DNA from: Luzula sylvatica
Lineage: Eukaryota > Streptophyta > Magnoliopsida > Poales > Juncaceae
Reading direction: 5' to 3'
DNA: 64,000 nucleotides
NCBI GenBank assembly: GCA_946800325.1
Contig: OX326956.1
Span: forward strand, 9,961,167 to 10,025,166
Shown here: piece after piece, positions 19,958 to 32,936 of the stretch
Layout: each line of letters opens with the position of its first letter
How positions within the stretch are numbered: the first letter of the stretch is position 1
Notes under the pieces: model-generated
What the model saw: the letters and a program-made list of their open reading frames with translations, nothing else
The model's database searches: none
What the model was told of the DNA's origin: nothing
Made by a program: the position numbers and the translations under genes

Positions 19958-22444
19958 AAAGTTTTATTTTTTCAAAAAATTCTTTAAAATGCAAAAAGTG
20001 AAGTCTAAAACCTTCAATAAAAATCAATTAGACTATTGTCCAAAAAAGGTCAAAGTTGAATTGTAACACGAGCAAAATAATCAATTGTCATGTTGTCCTC
20101 AAAATATTTTGTTATAGAAGACTAACACACATAAATTTCCTTTTTTCATTCATTTTAAAAATGCAAAAAGTGAAGTCTAACACCTTCAATAAAAATAAAT
20201 TATCCTATTTTCTCAAAAATGTCTAAATTGAAGTGTAACACGAGAAAAATACTCAATTTTCATGTTGTTTACAAAATACTCCGTACAAAAAGAACAAAAT
20301 ACTTAATTTTCATGTTTTCCTCAAAAGAACTCCAAAATTGAAGACTAACACAAATGGATATCAATTTTTTTTGTTAAAAAAAACTTAAAAAAAAAATACA
20401 AAAAGTGAAGTCTAACATCTTCAAAAATATCAATTATAATTTTTTCCTATTAAATTCCAAAATTCAAGTCTAAAACGAACAAAATACAAAATTTTCATTT
20501 TTTCCTCAAACGAACTAAAAAATTGAAGACTAACACATGCGAATTTCTATTTTTTTGTTCAAAAAAAGTTGAAAAAAAATGATAAAAGTAAAGTCTCAAA
20601 AATATCAATTTCTTTCTAATAAATGTCAAAAATTGATGTCTAAAATGAACAAAATACTTAATTTTGATGTTTTCCTCAAAATAACTCAAAAATTGAAGAC
20701 TAACATATGCGAATTTCAATTTTTTTTGTTAAAAATAAATTTGAAAAAAATACAATAAAAGAAGTCTAACACCATCAAAAATATAAATTATCATATTTTT
20801 CTAATAAATTCCAAAATTCATGTCTAAAATGAACAAAATACTTAATTTTCATGTTTTTCTCAAAAAACCCCAAAATCGAAGACTAACACATGCAAATTTC
20901 TATTCTTTTTGTTTAAAAAAGGTCAAAAGAATGCCAAAAGTGAAGTCTTAACACCTTCAAAAATATCAATTATAATATTTTCTAATCAATGTCAAAATTG
21001 ATGTCTAAAACGAACAACATACTTAATATTCATGTTTGTTGGTTAATTCTAACCTAGAGGGGGGGTAAATTCGGCAATCTAACTTATACTTAGTTTAGAT
21101 TTAAACCTAATTTACGGTGCGGAATAAATAATAATTTGGATGATAAAGATGATACCGTACAAACACTTTGACACAAGATGTTTGTTTACGAAGTTCGGTA
21201 GGTGGTTGCTTTGTAGCTTTAACTCACCCTTTACTCGCTTAATTGACCGACTCAATTATTCGCGAGTACCTACGTCTCCGGGAATGCCTTGTGCCTCTTT
21301 TTGGCCTTCGATTGAATTCCAACTCAACTCGATTACAAGGATTTGCCTAGATCGATTTACACGCTTCTATCGATCTATAGCTTAGGCTCTTTACAATTTG
21401 TTGCACTAGCCTATTACACTTTTTCACTAATCGAGCTACAACGTGATCGGTCACGTGAGTGGGATACGATTAGTGGAGAATATCGAAAGTAGATCAACGA
21501 TCTAAAGAGGTTTCTCAAGCTATCAATGGATATAGATAATCACAGCTTAGGGTTTCTCTCTTTTTAGGTTTGAAAGTTTGAAAATGAGGAAGTGAAAGAG
21601 AGAGACCCATGAAGGATTCTATTTATACTCTCTATAGAAATCCTTCAGAAAACTTGCAGTGCGTTCGAACGCATACAGTCCGTTCAGAACGCACTTGAAG
21701 TTTGCACTAGCCGTTTCAAAATAACGTGCAAGTACATCTTGGGTCCGTTCAAACGGACAATGTCCGTTCGTAACGGACTCAATTATACATAGCATTTTGC
21801 GTTCACAGGAACACGAGTCCGTTCAACGCACTGAAAAGTGGGTGAACGGATTCCAGGTTGTCCGTTCGAACGCACATGTGTGTTCGTTCGAACGCACATA
21901 TCCCTGTGACATATTTCCGTTCACAGGAAAGATTGTCCGTTCAACGCACTCAGAAGGTGAGTGAACGGATTCTAATTGTCCGTTCGAACGGACATGATTG
22001 TTCGTTCGAACGCACACATCCCTGTGACACGTTTGGTTCTAATCAAGCTTTACAGTTTTGATATTTAGCAAGTCCGTTCTGAACGGACTTTGAGTTCGTT
22101 CAGAACGCACTTCCTGCTTGACTGAACTCTTTGTTATTTTGAACATGATTTTACTTGAGTTCTACTAGGTTTGTACCTATGGTTTATTTGTGGCGTATCC
22201 CACTCACGGAAGGCTTCAACATCTTGAGTCTTGATGTATTCCAATGGCCTTCCTTGTGTTCTTCTTTTCTTGTTTATCTTGAGACTTCATGTCCTGATTC
22301 TTGATGTAATCCAATGAACTCCTCCTTCACAAGTCCTCCTTCATCTTCGTATCGTACCTATGTTATCCTGCACTTTTCTGGATGTATACATTAGTACTGA
22401 CAGTGTTTTGAAATAATCAAACTACCAGGAAATTTGAACCAACA
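19958..22444. repeat. Direct duplication of 11921-14407 (satellite flank plus LTR), offset 8,037 bp
   Basis: The 2,487 bp here repeat 11921-14407 almost base for base: 1,079 bp of satellite (19958-21036), then a complete LTR (21037-22444). The junction at 19958-19960 has a 3-bp overlap (AAA) between the pol sequence and the satellite. The second LTR therefore has satellite, not a primer site, on its pol side, so it is not a normal 5' LTR. Its outer flank is the target duplication ATGTT (22445-22449). Confidence 0.9.
21037..22444 (-). repeat. Second Sirevirus-like LTR, solo-LTR configuration
   Basis: Complete 1,408-bp LTR with TG...CA ends, flanked by ATGTT on both sides (21032-21036 and 22445-22449), exactly what a solo LTR at the same target site would show. 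It differs from 13000-14407 at 22348 and 22427; I saw no other differences. TATA box on minus at 21620-21627. Confidence 0.9.
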
Positions 22445-22861
22445 ATGTTTTCCTCAAAAGAACTCAAAAATTGAAGACTAACACATGCGAATTTTAATTT
22501 TTTAAAAAATAAAGTTGAAAAAAATGCAAAAAAGGAAGTCTTCACCTTCAAAAATATCAATTATCATTTTTTTTCTAATATTTGTCAAAATTGATGTCTA
22601 AAATGAACAAAATACTTAATTTTCATGTTTTACTAAGAAAACTCCAAATTCGAAGACTAACACATACAAATTTTCTTTTCTTTGAAAAAATTGGAAAGAA
22701 TGCCAAAACTGAAGTCTAACACCTCCAAAAAGTATCAATTATCAAAATTTTCTAATAAATGTAAAAATTGATGTCGAAAACGAACAAAATACTTACTTTT
22801 CGTGTTTTCCTCAAAAGAACTCCAAAATTGAAGACTGACACATGCAAATTTTGAATTTTTT
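22445..22861. repeat. Satellite, block 1 orientation, right of the retroelement
   Basis: AATTGAAGACTAACACATGC and AACAAAATACTTAATTTTCATG repeat as in 12300-13000. This is the continuation of the satellite that the element entered. It ends where the family flips orientation at about 22850-22862. Confidence 0.8.
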
Positions 22862-25800
22862 GAAGGTGTTAAACTTTAGTTTTTGCATTTTTTATGAAAT
22901 TTTTGAAAAAATTGAAATTTGTGTGTGGTAGTCTTGAATTATGGAGTATTTTGAGTACGACATTAAAATTTAGTATTTTGCTTGTGTTACACTTCAATTT
23001 TAACATTTTTTGAAAATATATCTTAATTGAATTTTTTGAAGGTGTTAGACTTCAGTTTTTGCATTTTTAAGAAAGTTCTGAAAAAATTGAAATTTGTGTG
23101 TGTTAAGTCTTTAATTACGGACTATTTTGAGTACGACATGAAAATTGAGTATTTTGCTTGTGTTACACTTCAATTTTAAGATTTTTTTAAAAAATATCAT
23201 ATTAGAATTTTTTGAAGGTGTTAGACTTTTGTGTTTGCATTTTTAAGAATTTTTTGAAAAAACTGAAATTTGTATGTGTTAGTCTTCAATTACGGAGTAT
23301 TTTGAGTACGACATGAAAATTGAGTGTTTTGCATGTGTTACACTTAAATTTAACAATTTTTATAAAAATATCTTCATTGAATTTTTTGAAGGTGTTAAGA
23401 CTTCAATTTTTGCATTTTTAAGAAATTTTTGAAAAAATTGAAATTTGTTTGTGTTAGTCTTCAATTATGGAGTATTTTGAGTAAGACATGAAAATTGAGT
23501 ATTTTGCTTGTAGTTGTGTTACACTTCAGTTTTAATTTAAAAAAAATATCTTAATTGACATTTTGAAGGTGTTAGACTTCTGTTTTTGGAATTTTAAGAA
23601 ATTTTTGAAAGAATGTAAATTTGTGTATGTTAGTCTTCAATTATGACATTTTATGAGTACAACATTAAAATTGAGTATTTTTCTTATGATACACTTCAAT
23701 ATTAACATTTTTTAAAAAAATATCATAATTGAATTGTTTGAAGGTGGTAGACTTCTGTTTTTGCATTTTTAAGAAATTTTTAAAAAAATTGAAATTTGTG
23801 TGTGTTAGTCTTCAATTACTGAGTTTGTGAGTACGAAAAGGAAATTGAGTATTTGCATGTGCTATACATTAATTTTAACATATTTTTTAAAAATATCATA
23901 ATTTTTTTTTGAAGGTGTTAGACTTCTATTTTTGCAGTTTTATGAAATATTTGAAAAAAATTAAAATTTGTGTGTTAGTCTTCAATTACGGAGTATTTCG
24001 AGTACGACATGAAAATTGAATATTTTACTTGTGTTAGACTTAAATTTTAATAATTTTTGTAAAAATATATTAATTACATTTTTTGAAGGTATTAGTCTTC
24101 AGTTTTTGCATTTTTATGAAATTTTTGAAAAAAATGAAATTTATCTGTGTTAGTCTTCAATTATGGAGTATTTTGAGAACGACATGAAAATTGAGTATTT
24201 TTCTAGTGTTAACTTCAATTTTAACATTTTTAAAAAAAATATCATAATTGAATTATTTGAATGTGTTAGACTTTTTTTTTTGCATTTTTAAGAAATTTTT
24301 GGAAAAATTGAAATTTGTGTGTGTTAGTCTTCAATTACGGAGTTTTTCGAGTACGACATGAAAATTGAATATTTTGCTTGCGTTACATTAAAATTTCAAC
24401 AATTTTTATAAAAATATCATAATTGAATTTTTTTGAAGGTGTTAGACTTCAGTTTTTGGATTTTTATGAAATTTTTGAAAAAAATGAAATTTGTGTATGT
24501 TAGTCTTCAATTACGGAGTATGTTGAGTACGATATGAAAATTGAGTATTTTTCTTGAATTACACTTCAATTTTAATTTTTTTTAAAAATATCATAATGGA
24601 ATTTTTTGAAGGGGTTAGACTTCTGTTTTTGCATTTGTAAGAAATTTTTGAAAAAAATGAAATTTGTACATGTTAGTCTTTAATTCCGGAGTATTTGTAT
24701 TACGACATGAAAGTTGAATATTTTTCTTGTGTTACACTTGAATTTTACGAATTTTTATAAAAATATATTAATTCAATTTTTTGAAGGTGTTAGAGTTCTG
24801 TTTTTGCATTTTCATGAAATTTTTCAGAAAATTGAAATTTGTGTGTGTTAGTCTTCAATTACAGAATATTTCGAGTACTACATGAAAATTGAGTATTTTG
24901 CTTGTGCTATACATCAATTTTAACATAAGACTTCAATTTTTGTATTTTTAAGAAATTTTTGAAAAAAATAAAATTTGTGTGTGTTAGTCTTCAATTACGG
25001 AGTTTTGAGTATGATCAGAAAATTGAGTACTTTTCTTGTGTTACACTTCAATTGTAACATTTTTATTTTAAATATCACAATTGAATTTTTTGAATGTGTT
25101 GGACTTCTGTTTTTGCATTTGTAAGAAATTTTTGAAAAAATAAAATTTATATATGTTAGTCTTAAATTACGGAGTATTTGGAGTACGACATGAAAATTGA
25201 ATATTTTGCTTGTGTTACACTTAAATTTTAAAATTTTTTATAAAAATATCTTAATTGAATTTTTTTAAGATGTTCGACTTCTATTTTTGCATTTTTAAGA
25301 AATTTTGAAAATATTGAAATTTTTGTGTGTTAGTCTTCAATTACAGAGTACTTCGAGTACGACATGAAAATTGAATATTTTGCTTGTGTTACACTTAAAT
25401 TTTTATAATATTTGTAAAAATATCTTAATTGAATTTTTTTGAAGGCGTTAGACTTATGTTTTTGCATTTTTAAGAAATTTTTGGAAAAATTGAAATTTGT
25501 GTGTGTTAGTCTTCAATTACGGAGTTTTTCGAGTACGTCATGAAAATTGAATATTTTCAATGTGTTACATTTAAATTTTAACAATTTTTATAAAAATATC
25601 TGAATTGAATTTTTTGAAGATGTTAGACTTCAGTTTTTGCATTTTAAGAAATTTAAGAAAAAAATGAAATTTGTATGTGTTAGTCTTCAATTACGGAGTA
25701 TGTTGAGTACGACATGAAAATTGAGTATTTTTCTCTTGTTACACTTAAATTTTAACATTTTTTTTAAAATATCATAATTGAATTTTTTTGAAGGTGTTAG

Positions 25801-28800
25801 GCTTCTATTTTTGCATTTGTAAGAAATTTTTGAAAAAAATGAAATTTGTATGTGTTAGTGTTCAATTACGGAGTATGTTGAGTACGACATGAAAATTGAG
25901 TATTTTTCTTGTGTTACACTAAAATTTTAACATTTTTAAAAAAATATCATAATTGAATTTTTTGAAGGTGTTAGACTTCTGTTTTTGCATTTGTAAGAAA
26001 TTTTTGAAAAAAATGAAATTTGTATATGTTAGTCTGAAATTACGGAGTATTTCTAGTACGACATGAAAATTGAATATTTTGCTTGTGTTACACTTAAATT
26101 TTAACAATTTTTATAAAACTATGTTAATTGAATTTTTTTTAAGATGTTAGACTTCTGTTTTTGCATTTTTAAGAAATTTTGAAAAAATTGAAATTTGTGT
26201 GTGTTAGTCTTCAATTGCAGAGTATTTCGAGTACGACATGAAAATTGAATATTTTGCTTGTGTGACACTTAAATTTTAATAATTTTTGTAAAAATATCTT
26301 AATTGAATTTTTTGAAGGTGTTAGACTTATGTTTTTGCATTTTTAAGAATCTTTTGGATAAATTGAAATTTGTGTTTGTTAGTCTTCAATTGCGGAGTTT
26401 TTCGAGTACGAAATGAAAATTGAATATTTATCTTGTGTTACATTTAAATTTTAACAATTTTTATAAAAATATATTAATTGATTTTTTTGAAGATGTTAAG
26501 ACTTTAGTTTTTACATTTTTAAGAAATTTATGAACAAAATGAAATTTGTATGTGTTAGTCTTCAATTACGGAGTGTGTTGAGTACGACATGAAAATTGAG
26601 TATTTTTCTTGCGTTACACTTGAATTTTAACATTTTTTTTTAAATATCATAATTGAATTTTTTTGAAAGGTTTAGGCTTCTGTTTTTGCATTTGTAAGAA
26701 ATTTTTGAAAAAAATGAAATTTGTATATGTTAGTCTTAAATTACGGAGTATTTCTAGTACGACATGAAAATTGAATATTTTGCTTGTGTTACGCTTAAAT
26801 TTTGACAATTTTTATAAAAATATCTTAATTGAATTTTTTTAAGGTGTTAGACTAATGTTTTTGCATTTTTAAGAAATTTTTGAAAAAATTGAAATTTGTG
26901 TGTGTTAGTCATCAATTACAGAGTATTTTGAGTACGACATGAAAATTGAAAATTTTGCTGGTGTTACATTTAAATTTCAACATTGTTTTTAAAAATATCA
27001 TAATTGAATTTTTTGAAGGTGTCAGACTTCAGTTTTTGCATTTTTAAGAAATTTTTGAAAAAATTTAAATTTGTGTGTGTTAGTCTTCAATTACTGAGTT
27101 TTTCGAGTACGACATGAAAATTGAATAATTTTCTTGTGTTACATTTGAATTTCAACAATTTTTATAAAAATATCTTAATTAAATTTTTTGAAGGTGTTAG
27201 ACTTCAGTTTTTGCATTTTTATGAAATTTTTGAAAAAAATGAAATTTGTGTGTGTTAGTCTACAATTACGGAGTATGTTGAGTACGCCATGAAAATTGAG
27301 TATTTTTCTTGTGTTACACTTCAATTTAAAAAAAATTTATAAAAATATCTTACTTGAATTTTTTAAGATATTAAACTTCTGTTTTTGCATTTTTAAGAAA
27401 ATTTGAAAAAATTGAAATTTATGTGTGTTAGCCTTCAATTACAGAGTATTTCGAGTATGATACGAAAATTGAATATTTTGCTTGTGTTACAATTAAATTT
27501 TAATAATATTTGTAAAAATATCTTAATTGAATTTTTTGAAGGTGTTAGACTTATGTTTTTGCATTTTTAAGAAATGTTTTGAAAAATTGAAATTTGTGTG
27601 TGTTACTCTTCATTTTCGAAGTTTTTCGAGTACGACATGAAAATTGAATATTTTGCTTGTGTTACATTTAAATTTTAACATTTTTTATAAAAACATCTTT
27701 ATTGAATTTTTTGAAGGTGTTAGAGTTCAGTTTTTGCATTTTTAAGAAATTTATGAAAAAAATGAAATTTGTATGTGTTAGTCTTCAATTACGAAGTATG
27801 TTGAGTACGACATGAAAATTGAGTATTTTTCTTGTGTTACACTTCAATTTTAACTTTTTTTTAAAATATCATAATTGAATTTTTAGAAGGTGTTAGACTT
27901 CTGTTTTTGCATTTGTAAGAAATTTTTGAAAATAATGAAATTTCTATATGTTAGTTTGAAATTACGGAGTATTTCTAGTACGGCATGAAAATTGAATATT
28001 TTGCTTGTGTTACACTTAAATTTTAACAATTTTTATAAAAATATCTTAATTAAATTTTTTTAAGATGTTAGACTTCTATTTTTGCATTTTTATGAAATTT
28101 TTAAAAAATTGAAATTTTTGTGTGTTAGTCTTCAAGTATTTCGGGTACGACATGAAAATTGAATATTTTTCGTGTGTTACACTTAAATTTTAATGATTTT
28201 TGTAAAAATATATTAATTGAATTTTTTGAATGTGTTAGACTTATATTTTTGCATTTTGATGAAATTTTTGGAAAAATTGAAATTTGTCTATGTTACTCTT
28301 CAATTACGGAGTTTTTCGAGTATGACATGAAAATTGAATATTCTGCTTGTGTTACATTTAAATTTTAACAATTTTTATAAACATATCTTAATTGAATTTT
28401 TTGAAGGTGTTAGGCTTCATTTTTGCAATTTTAAGAAATTTATGAAAAAAATTAAATTTGTATGTGTTAGTCTTCAATTATGGAGTATGTTAAGTACGAC
28501 ATGAAAATTGAGTTATTTTCTTGTGTTACACTTCAATTTTAACATATTTTTTTTTAAATATCATAATTGAATTTTTTTGAAGGTGTTAGACTTCTTCTTT
28601 TGCGTTTGTAAGATATTTTTGAAAAAAAATGAAATTTTTATATGTTAGTCTGAAATTACGGGAGTATTTCTAGTACGACTTGAAAATTGAATATTTTGCT
28701 TGTGTTACACTTAAATTTTAACAATTTTTTTTAAAATATCTTAATTGAATATTTTTAAGATGTTAGATTTCCATTGTTTGCATTTCTATGAAATTTTGAA

Positions 28801-30195
28801 AAAATTGAAATTTGTGTGTGTTAGTCTTCAAGTATTTCGAGTACGACATGAAAATTGAATATTTTTCTTGTGTTACACTTAAATTTTAATAATTTTTGTT
28901 AAAATATATTAATTGAATTTTTTGAAGGTGTTAGACTTATGTTTTTGCATTTTTATGAAATTTTTGGAAAAATTGAAATTTGTGTATGTTACTCTTGAAT
29001 TACGGAGTTTTTCGAGTACGACATGAAAATTGAATATTTTGCTTGTGTTACATTTAAATTTTAACAATTTCTATAAAAATATCTTAATTGAATTTTTTGA
29101 AGGTGTTAAGACTTCATTTTTGCAATTTTAAGAAATTTATGAAAAAAATGAAATTTGTATGTGTTAGTCTTCAATTACGGAGTATGTTGAGTACGACATG
29201 AAAATTGAGGATTTTTGTTGTGTTACACTTCAATTTTAACATTTTTTTTAAATATCATAATTGAATTTTTTGAAGGTGTTAGACTTCTGTTTTTGCATTT
29301 GTAAGAAATTTTTGAAAAAAATGAAATTTCTATATGTTAGTATGAAATAACGGAGTATTTCTAGTACGGCATGAAAATTGAATATTTTGCTTGTGTTACA
29401 CTTAAATTTTAACAATTTTTATAAAAATATCTTAATTGAATTTTTTTAAGATGTTATACTTCTATTTTTGCATTTTTATGAAATTTTGAAAAAAATTGAA
29501 ATTTGGGTGTGTTAGTCTTCAAGTATTTCGAGTACGACATGAAAATTGAATATTTTTCTTGTGTTACACTTAAATTTTAATGATTTTTGTAAAAATATAT
29601 TAATTGAATTTTTTGAATGTGTTAGACTTATACTTTTGCATTTTTATGAAATTTTTGGAAAAATTGAAATTTGTCTATGTTACTCTTCAATTACGGAGTT
29701 TTTCGAGTACGACGTGAAAATTGAATATTTTGCTTGTGTTACATTTAAATTTTAACAATTTTTATAAAAATATCTTAATTGAATTTTTTGAAGGTGTTAG
29801 ACTTCATTTTTGCAATTTTAAGAAATTTATGAAAAAAATTAAATTTGTATGTGTTAGTCTTCAATTACGGAGTATGTTCAGTACGACATGAAAATTGAGT
29901 TATTTTCTTGTGTTATACTTCAATTTTAACATTTTTTTTTAAATATCATAATTGAATTTTTTTGAAGGTGTTAGACTTCTTCTTTTGTGTTTGTAAGAAA
30001 TTTTTGAAAAAAATGAAATTTGTATATGTTAGTCTGAAATTACGGGAGTTTTTCTAGTACGACATGAAAATTGAATATTTTGCTTGTGTTACACATAAAT
30101 TTGAACAATTTTTTTTAAATTATCTTAACTGAATATTTTTAAGATGTTAGTTTTCTATTTTTGCATTTTTATGAAATTTTGAAAAAATTGAAATT
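22862..30195. repeat. ~175-bp satellite array, reverse orientation, about 42 monomers
   Basis: GAATTTTTTGAAGGTGTTAG recurs at about 23041, 23217, 23391 and 23568, spacing 174-177 bp. The monomer carries GTGTTAGTCTTCAATTACGG, then AGTACGACATGAAAATTGA, and ends with TTGTGTTACACTT. It is the reverse complement of the 11213-12999 family. Monomer variants differ just before AGTACGACATG: GTATGTTG, GTATTTCT, CAAGTATTTCG or GTTTTTCG. From about 27.6 kb these variants cycle in fixed order. Short open frames here (for example 28159-28368 and 29546-29755) are HOR copies of each other, not genes. Confidence 0.92.
27610..30190. repeat. Higher-order repeat of the satellite: 4-mer (~694 bp), probably 8-mer (~1,388 bp)
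   Basis: The GTTTTTCG type sits near 27615, 28312, 29005 and 29700. GTATTTCT sits near 27966, 28665, 29355 and 30050. GTATGTTG or its variants sit near 27793, 28483, 29180 and 29870. CAAGTATTTCG sits near 28130, 28828 and 29520. All recur at 689-698 bp. Secondary marks alternate: TACGGCATG at 27966 and 29355 only, ACGGGAGT at 28665 and 30050 only, and CTTCTTCTTTTG at about 28588 and 29977 only. This indicates a 1.39-kb eight-monomer unit. Confidence 0.82.
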
Positions 30196-30382
30196 AGTTA
30201 ATATGTGTGTTGGAAGACAGTAAGTTAATTAGTTAGTTAGTTATTTAGTTAGTTGGTCCGTACGAAGGTAGTTAGGTAATTAGCTAGTTAGTTAGTTAGT
30301 TAGTTAGTTAGTTAATAGGTATGTATGAAGGTAGTTGGTTTGTTAGTTAGTTAATTAGTTAGTTAGTTAGTTAGTTAACTTG

Positions 30383-30418
<36 letters not shown>

Positions 30419-30732
30419 AAGTATGTTCGTTAGTTAGTGGGTATGTATGGAGGTAGCTAGTAAGTTAGTTAATTAGTTAGTTATTTAGTTAGTTAGTTAT
30501 TTAGTTGGTATGTGGGAAAAGTTAGTTAGTTAGTTAGTTAGTTATTTAGTTAGTTGGTATGCAGGAAGATATTTAGTTCGTTAGTAATTTAGTTAGTTAG
30601 TGGGATTGTAGGAAGGTAGGTAGTTAATTAGTTAGTTACTTAATAGGTATGTAGGAAGATAGTTAGTTAGTTAGTTAATTAGTTAGTTAGTTATTTAGTT
30701 TGTTAGTTATAGGTAGATAGTTAATTCGTTAA

Positions 30733-30777
<45 letters not shown>

Positions 30778-31498
30778 CAATATGTATGTAAGAAGGTAGT
30801 TAGTTAGTTAGTTAGTTACATATATAGTTAATTAGTTAGTTAGTTATGTAGTTAGTTAGTAGTTATTGAGTTAGTTATATAGTTGGTTAGTTAGTTAGTT
30901 TGCTAGTAGTTAGTTAGTTAGTTATATATTTAGTTAGTTAGTTAGTTAGTTTGCTAGTAGTTAGTTAGTTAGTTATATATTTAGTTAGTTAGTTAGCTAG
31001 TAGTTAGTTAGTTAGTTATATATTTAGTTAGTTAGTTAGTTAGTCAGTTAGTGGGTTCGTACGAGGGTAGTCAGTTAATTAATTAGTTAGGTAGTTAGTT
31101 AAATGGTACGTATGAAGGTAGTTGGTTAGTAAGTTAGTTAGTTAATTAGTGAGTTAGTTAGTTAGTTAGTTAGTCAGTAAGCTAGTAGTTAGTTAGTTAA
31201 TTAGCTAGTTAGTTAGTTAGTTAGTTAGGTTGTTAGTTAGTTAATTTGTTGGTAAGTATGTTAGTTAGTTAGTTTGTTAGTTGGTATGTGGGAATTTAGC
31301 TAGTTAGTTAGTTAGATAGTTAATTGGTATGCACGAAGATAATTAGTTAGTTACTGGGTTTGTAGGAAGGTAGTTACTCAATTAGTTAGTTAGTTAGTCA
31401 GTTAATAGGTATGTAGGAAGAAAGTTAGTTAGTCAGTTAGTTAGTTATTTAGTTAGTTAGTTATAAGAAGTTAGTTAATCAGTTAATTAGTTAGTTAT

Positions 31499-31531
<33 letters not shown>

Positions 31532-32476
31532 CAATATGTATGTAAGTAGTTAGTTAGTTAGTTAGTTAGTTACATAGTTAGTTAATTTGTTAGTTAGTTA
31601 GTTAGTTAGTTAGGTTGTTAGTTAGTAGTTATTTAGTTAGTTATATAGTTGGTTAGTTAGTTATTTAGCTAGTCGTTAGTTAGTTAGTTATATATTTAGT
31701 TAGTTAGTTAGTTAGTGGGTTCGTACAAAGGTTGTTAGTTAATTAATTAGTTAGGAGTTAGTTAGTTAGTTAATAGGTATGTATGAAGGTAGTTGGCTAG
31801 TAAGTTAGTTAGTTAATTAGTAAGTTAGTCAGTTAGTTAGTAAATTACCTAGTAGTTAGTTAGTTATTTAGTTAATTAGTAAGTTATTTAGTTAGTTAGT
31901 AAGTTAACTAGTAGTTAGTTAGTTAATTAGTTAATTAGTTAGTTACTAACATAGTTAATGGGTATATACGAAGGTGGCTACTTATTTAGTGAATTAGTTA
32001 GTTAGTTAGCAAGTAGTTAGTTAGTTAGTAACATAATTAGTTAGTTACTTAGTTAGTTAGCTAGTTAGTTAGTTAATAGGTATGTAGGAAGATAGTTAGT
32101 TAGTTAATTAATTAGTAATTTAGTTTGTTATCTAGTAGTTAGTTAGTTAGTTAGTTAGTTATTTATTTAGTTATTTATCTAGTAGTTAGTTAGTTAGTTA
32201 GTTAGTTAGTTAATTTGTTAGCTAGTAGTTAGTTAGTTAGTTTGTTATTTATTTAGTTAGTTAGGTAGTGGTTATGTTGGAAGGTAGGTAGGTAGCTAGT
32301 TAGTTAATATGTATGTAGGAAGATAGTTAGTTAGTTAATTAGTTAGTTATTTAGTTAGTTAATATGTATGTAAGAAGGTAGTTAGTTAGTTAGTCAGATA
32401 TTGAGTTAATTAGTTAGTTAGTTAGTTAGTTAGATAATAGGTATTTAGGAAGGTAGTAAGTTGGTAAGTTAGTTAT

Positions 32477-32513
<37 letters not shown>

Positions 32514-32682
32514 ATGTTATTTAGGTAGTTAGTTAGTTAGTTAGCAAGTATTTAGTTAGTTAGTTAGTTAGTTAGTTAGTGGGTCTGTAGGTTGGTACTT
32601 AGTTAGTTAGTTAGTTAATTAGTTCGTTTGTTAGTTAGATAGTTAGTTAATAGGTATGTTGGAAGATAGTTAGTTAATTAGC

Positions 32683-32722
<40 letters not shown>

Positions 32723-32905
32723 AAGTATGTTAGGTAATTAGTTAGTTAGTTGGTATGTGGGAAGGTTGCTAGTTAGTTAGTTAGTTAGTTAATTGGTATG
32801 CAGGAAGATAATTAGGTAGTTAGTTAGTTAGTTAGTCAGTGGGTTTGTAGGATGGTTTTTAGTTAATTAGTTAGTTAGTTAGTCAGTTAATAGGTATGTA
32901 GGAAG

Positions 32906-32936
<31 letters not shown>

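Noticed and set aside
21037..22444. Interpreting this LTR as the ordinary 5' LTR of the Sirevirus-like element
   Set aside because: Its pol-facing side carries 1,079 bp of duplicated satellite rather than a primer-binding site, and it has ATGTT on both sides.
22862..30195. Regular repeats as a CRISPR array
   Set aside because: The whole ~175-bp unit is repeated with no unique spacers, in a plant nuclear context.
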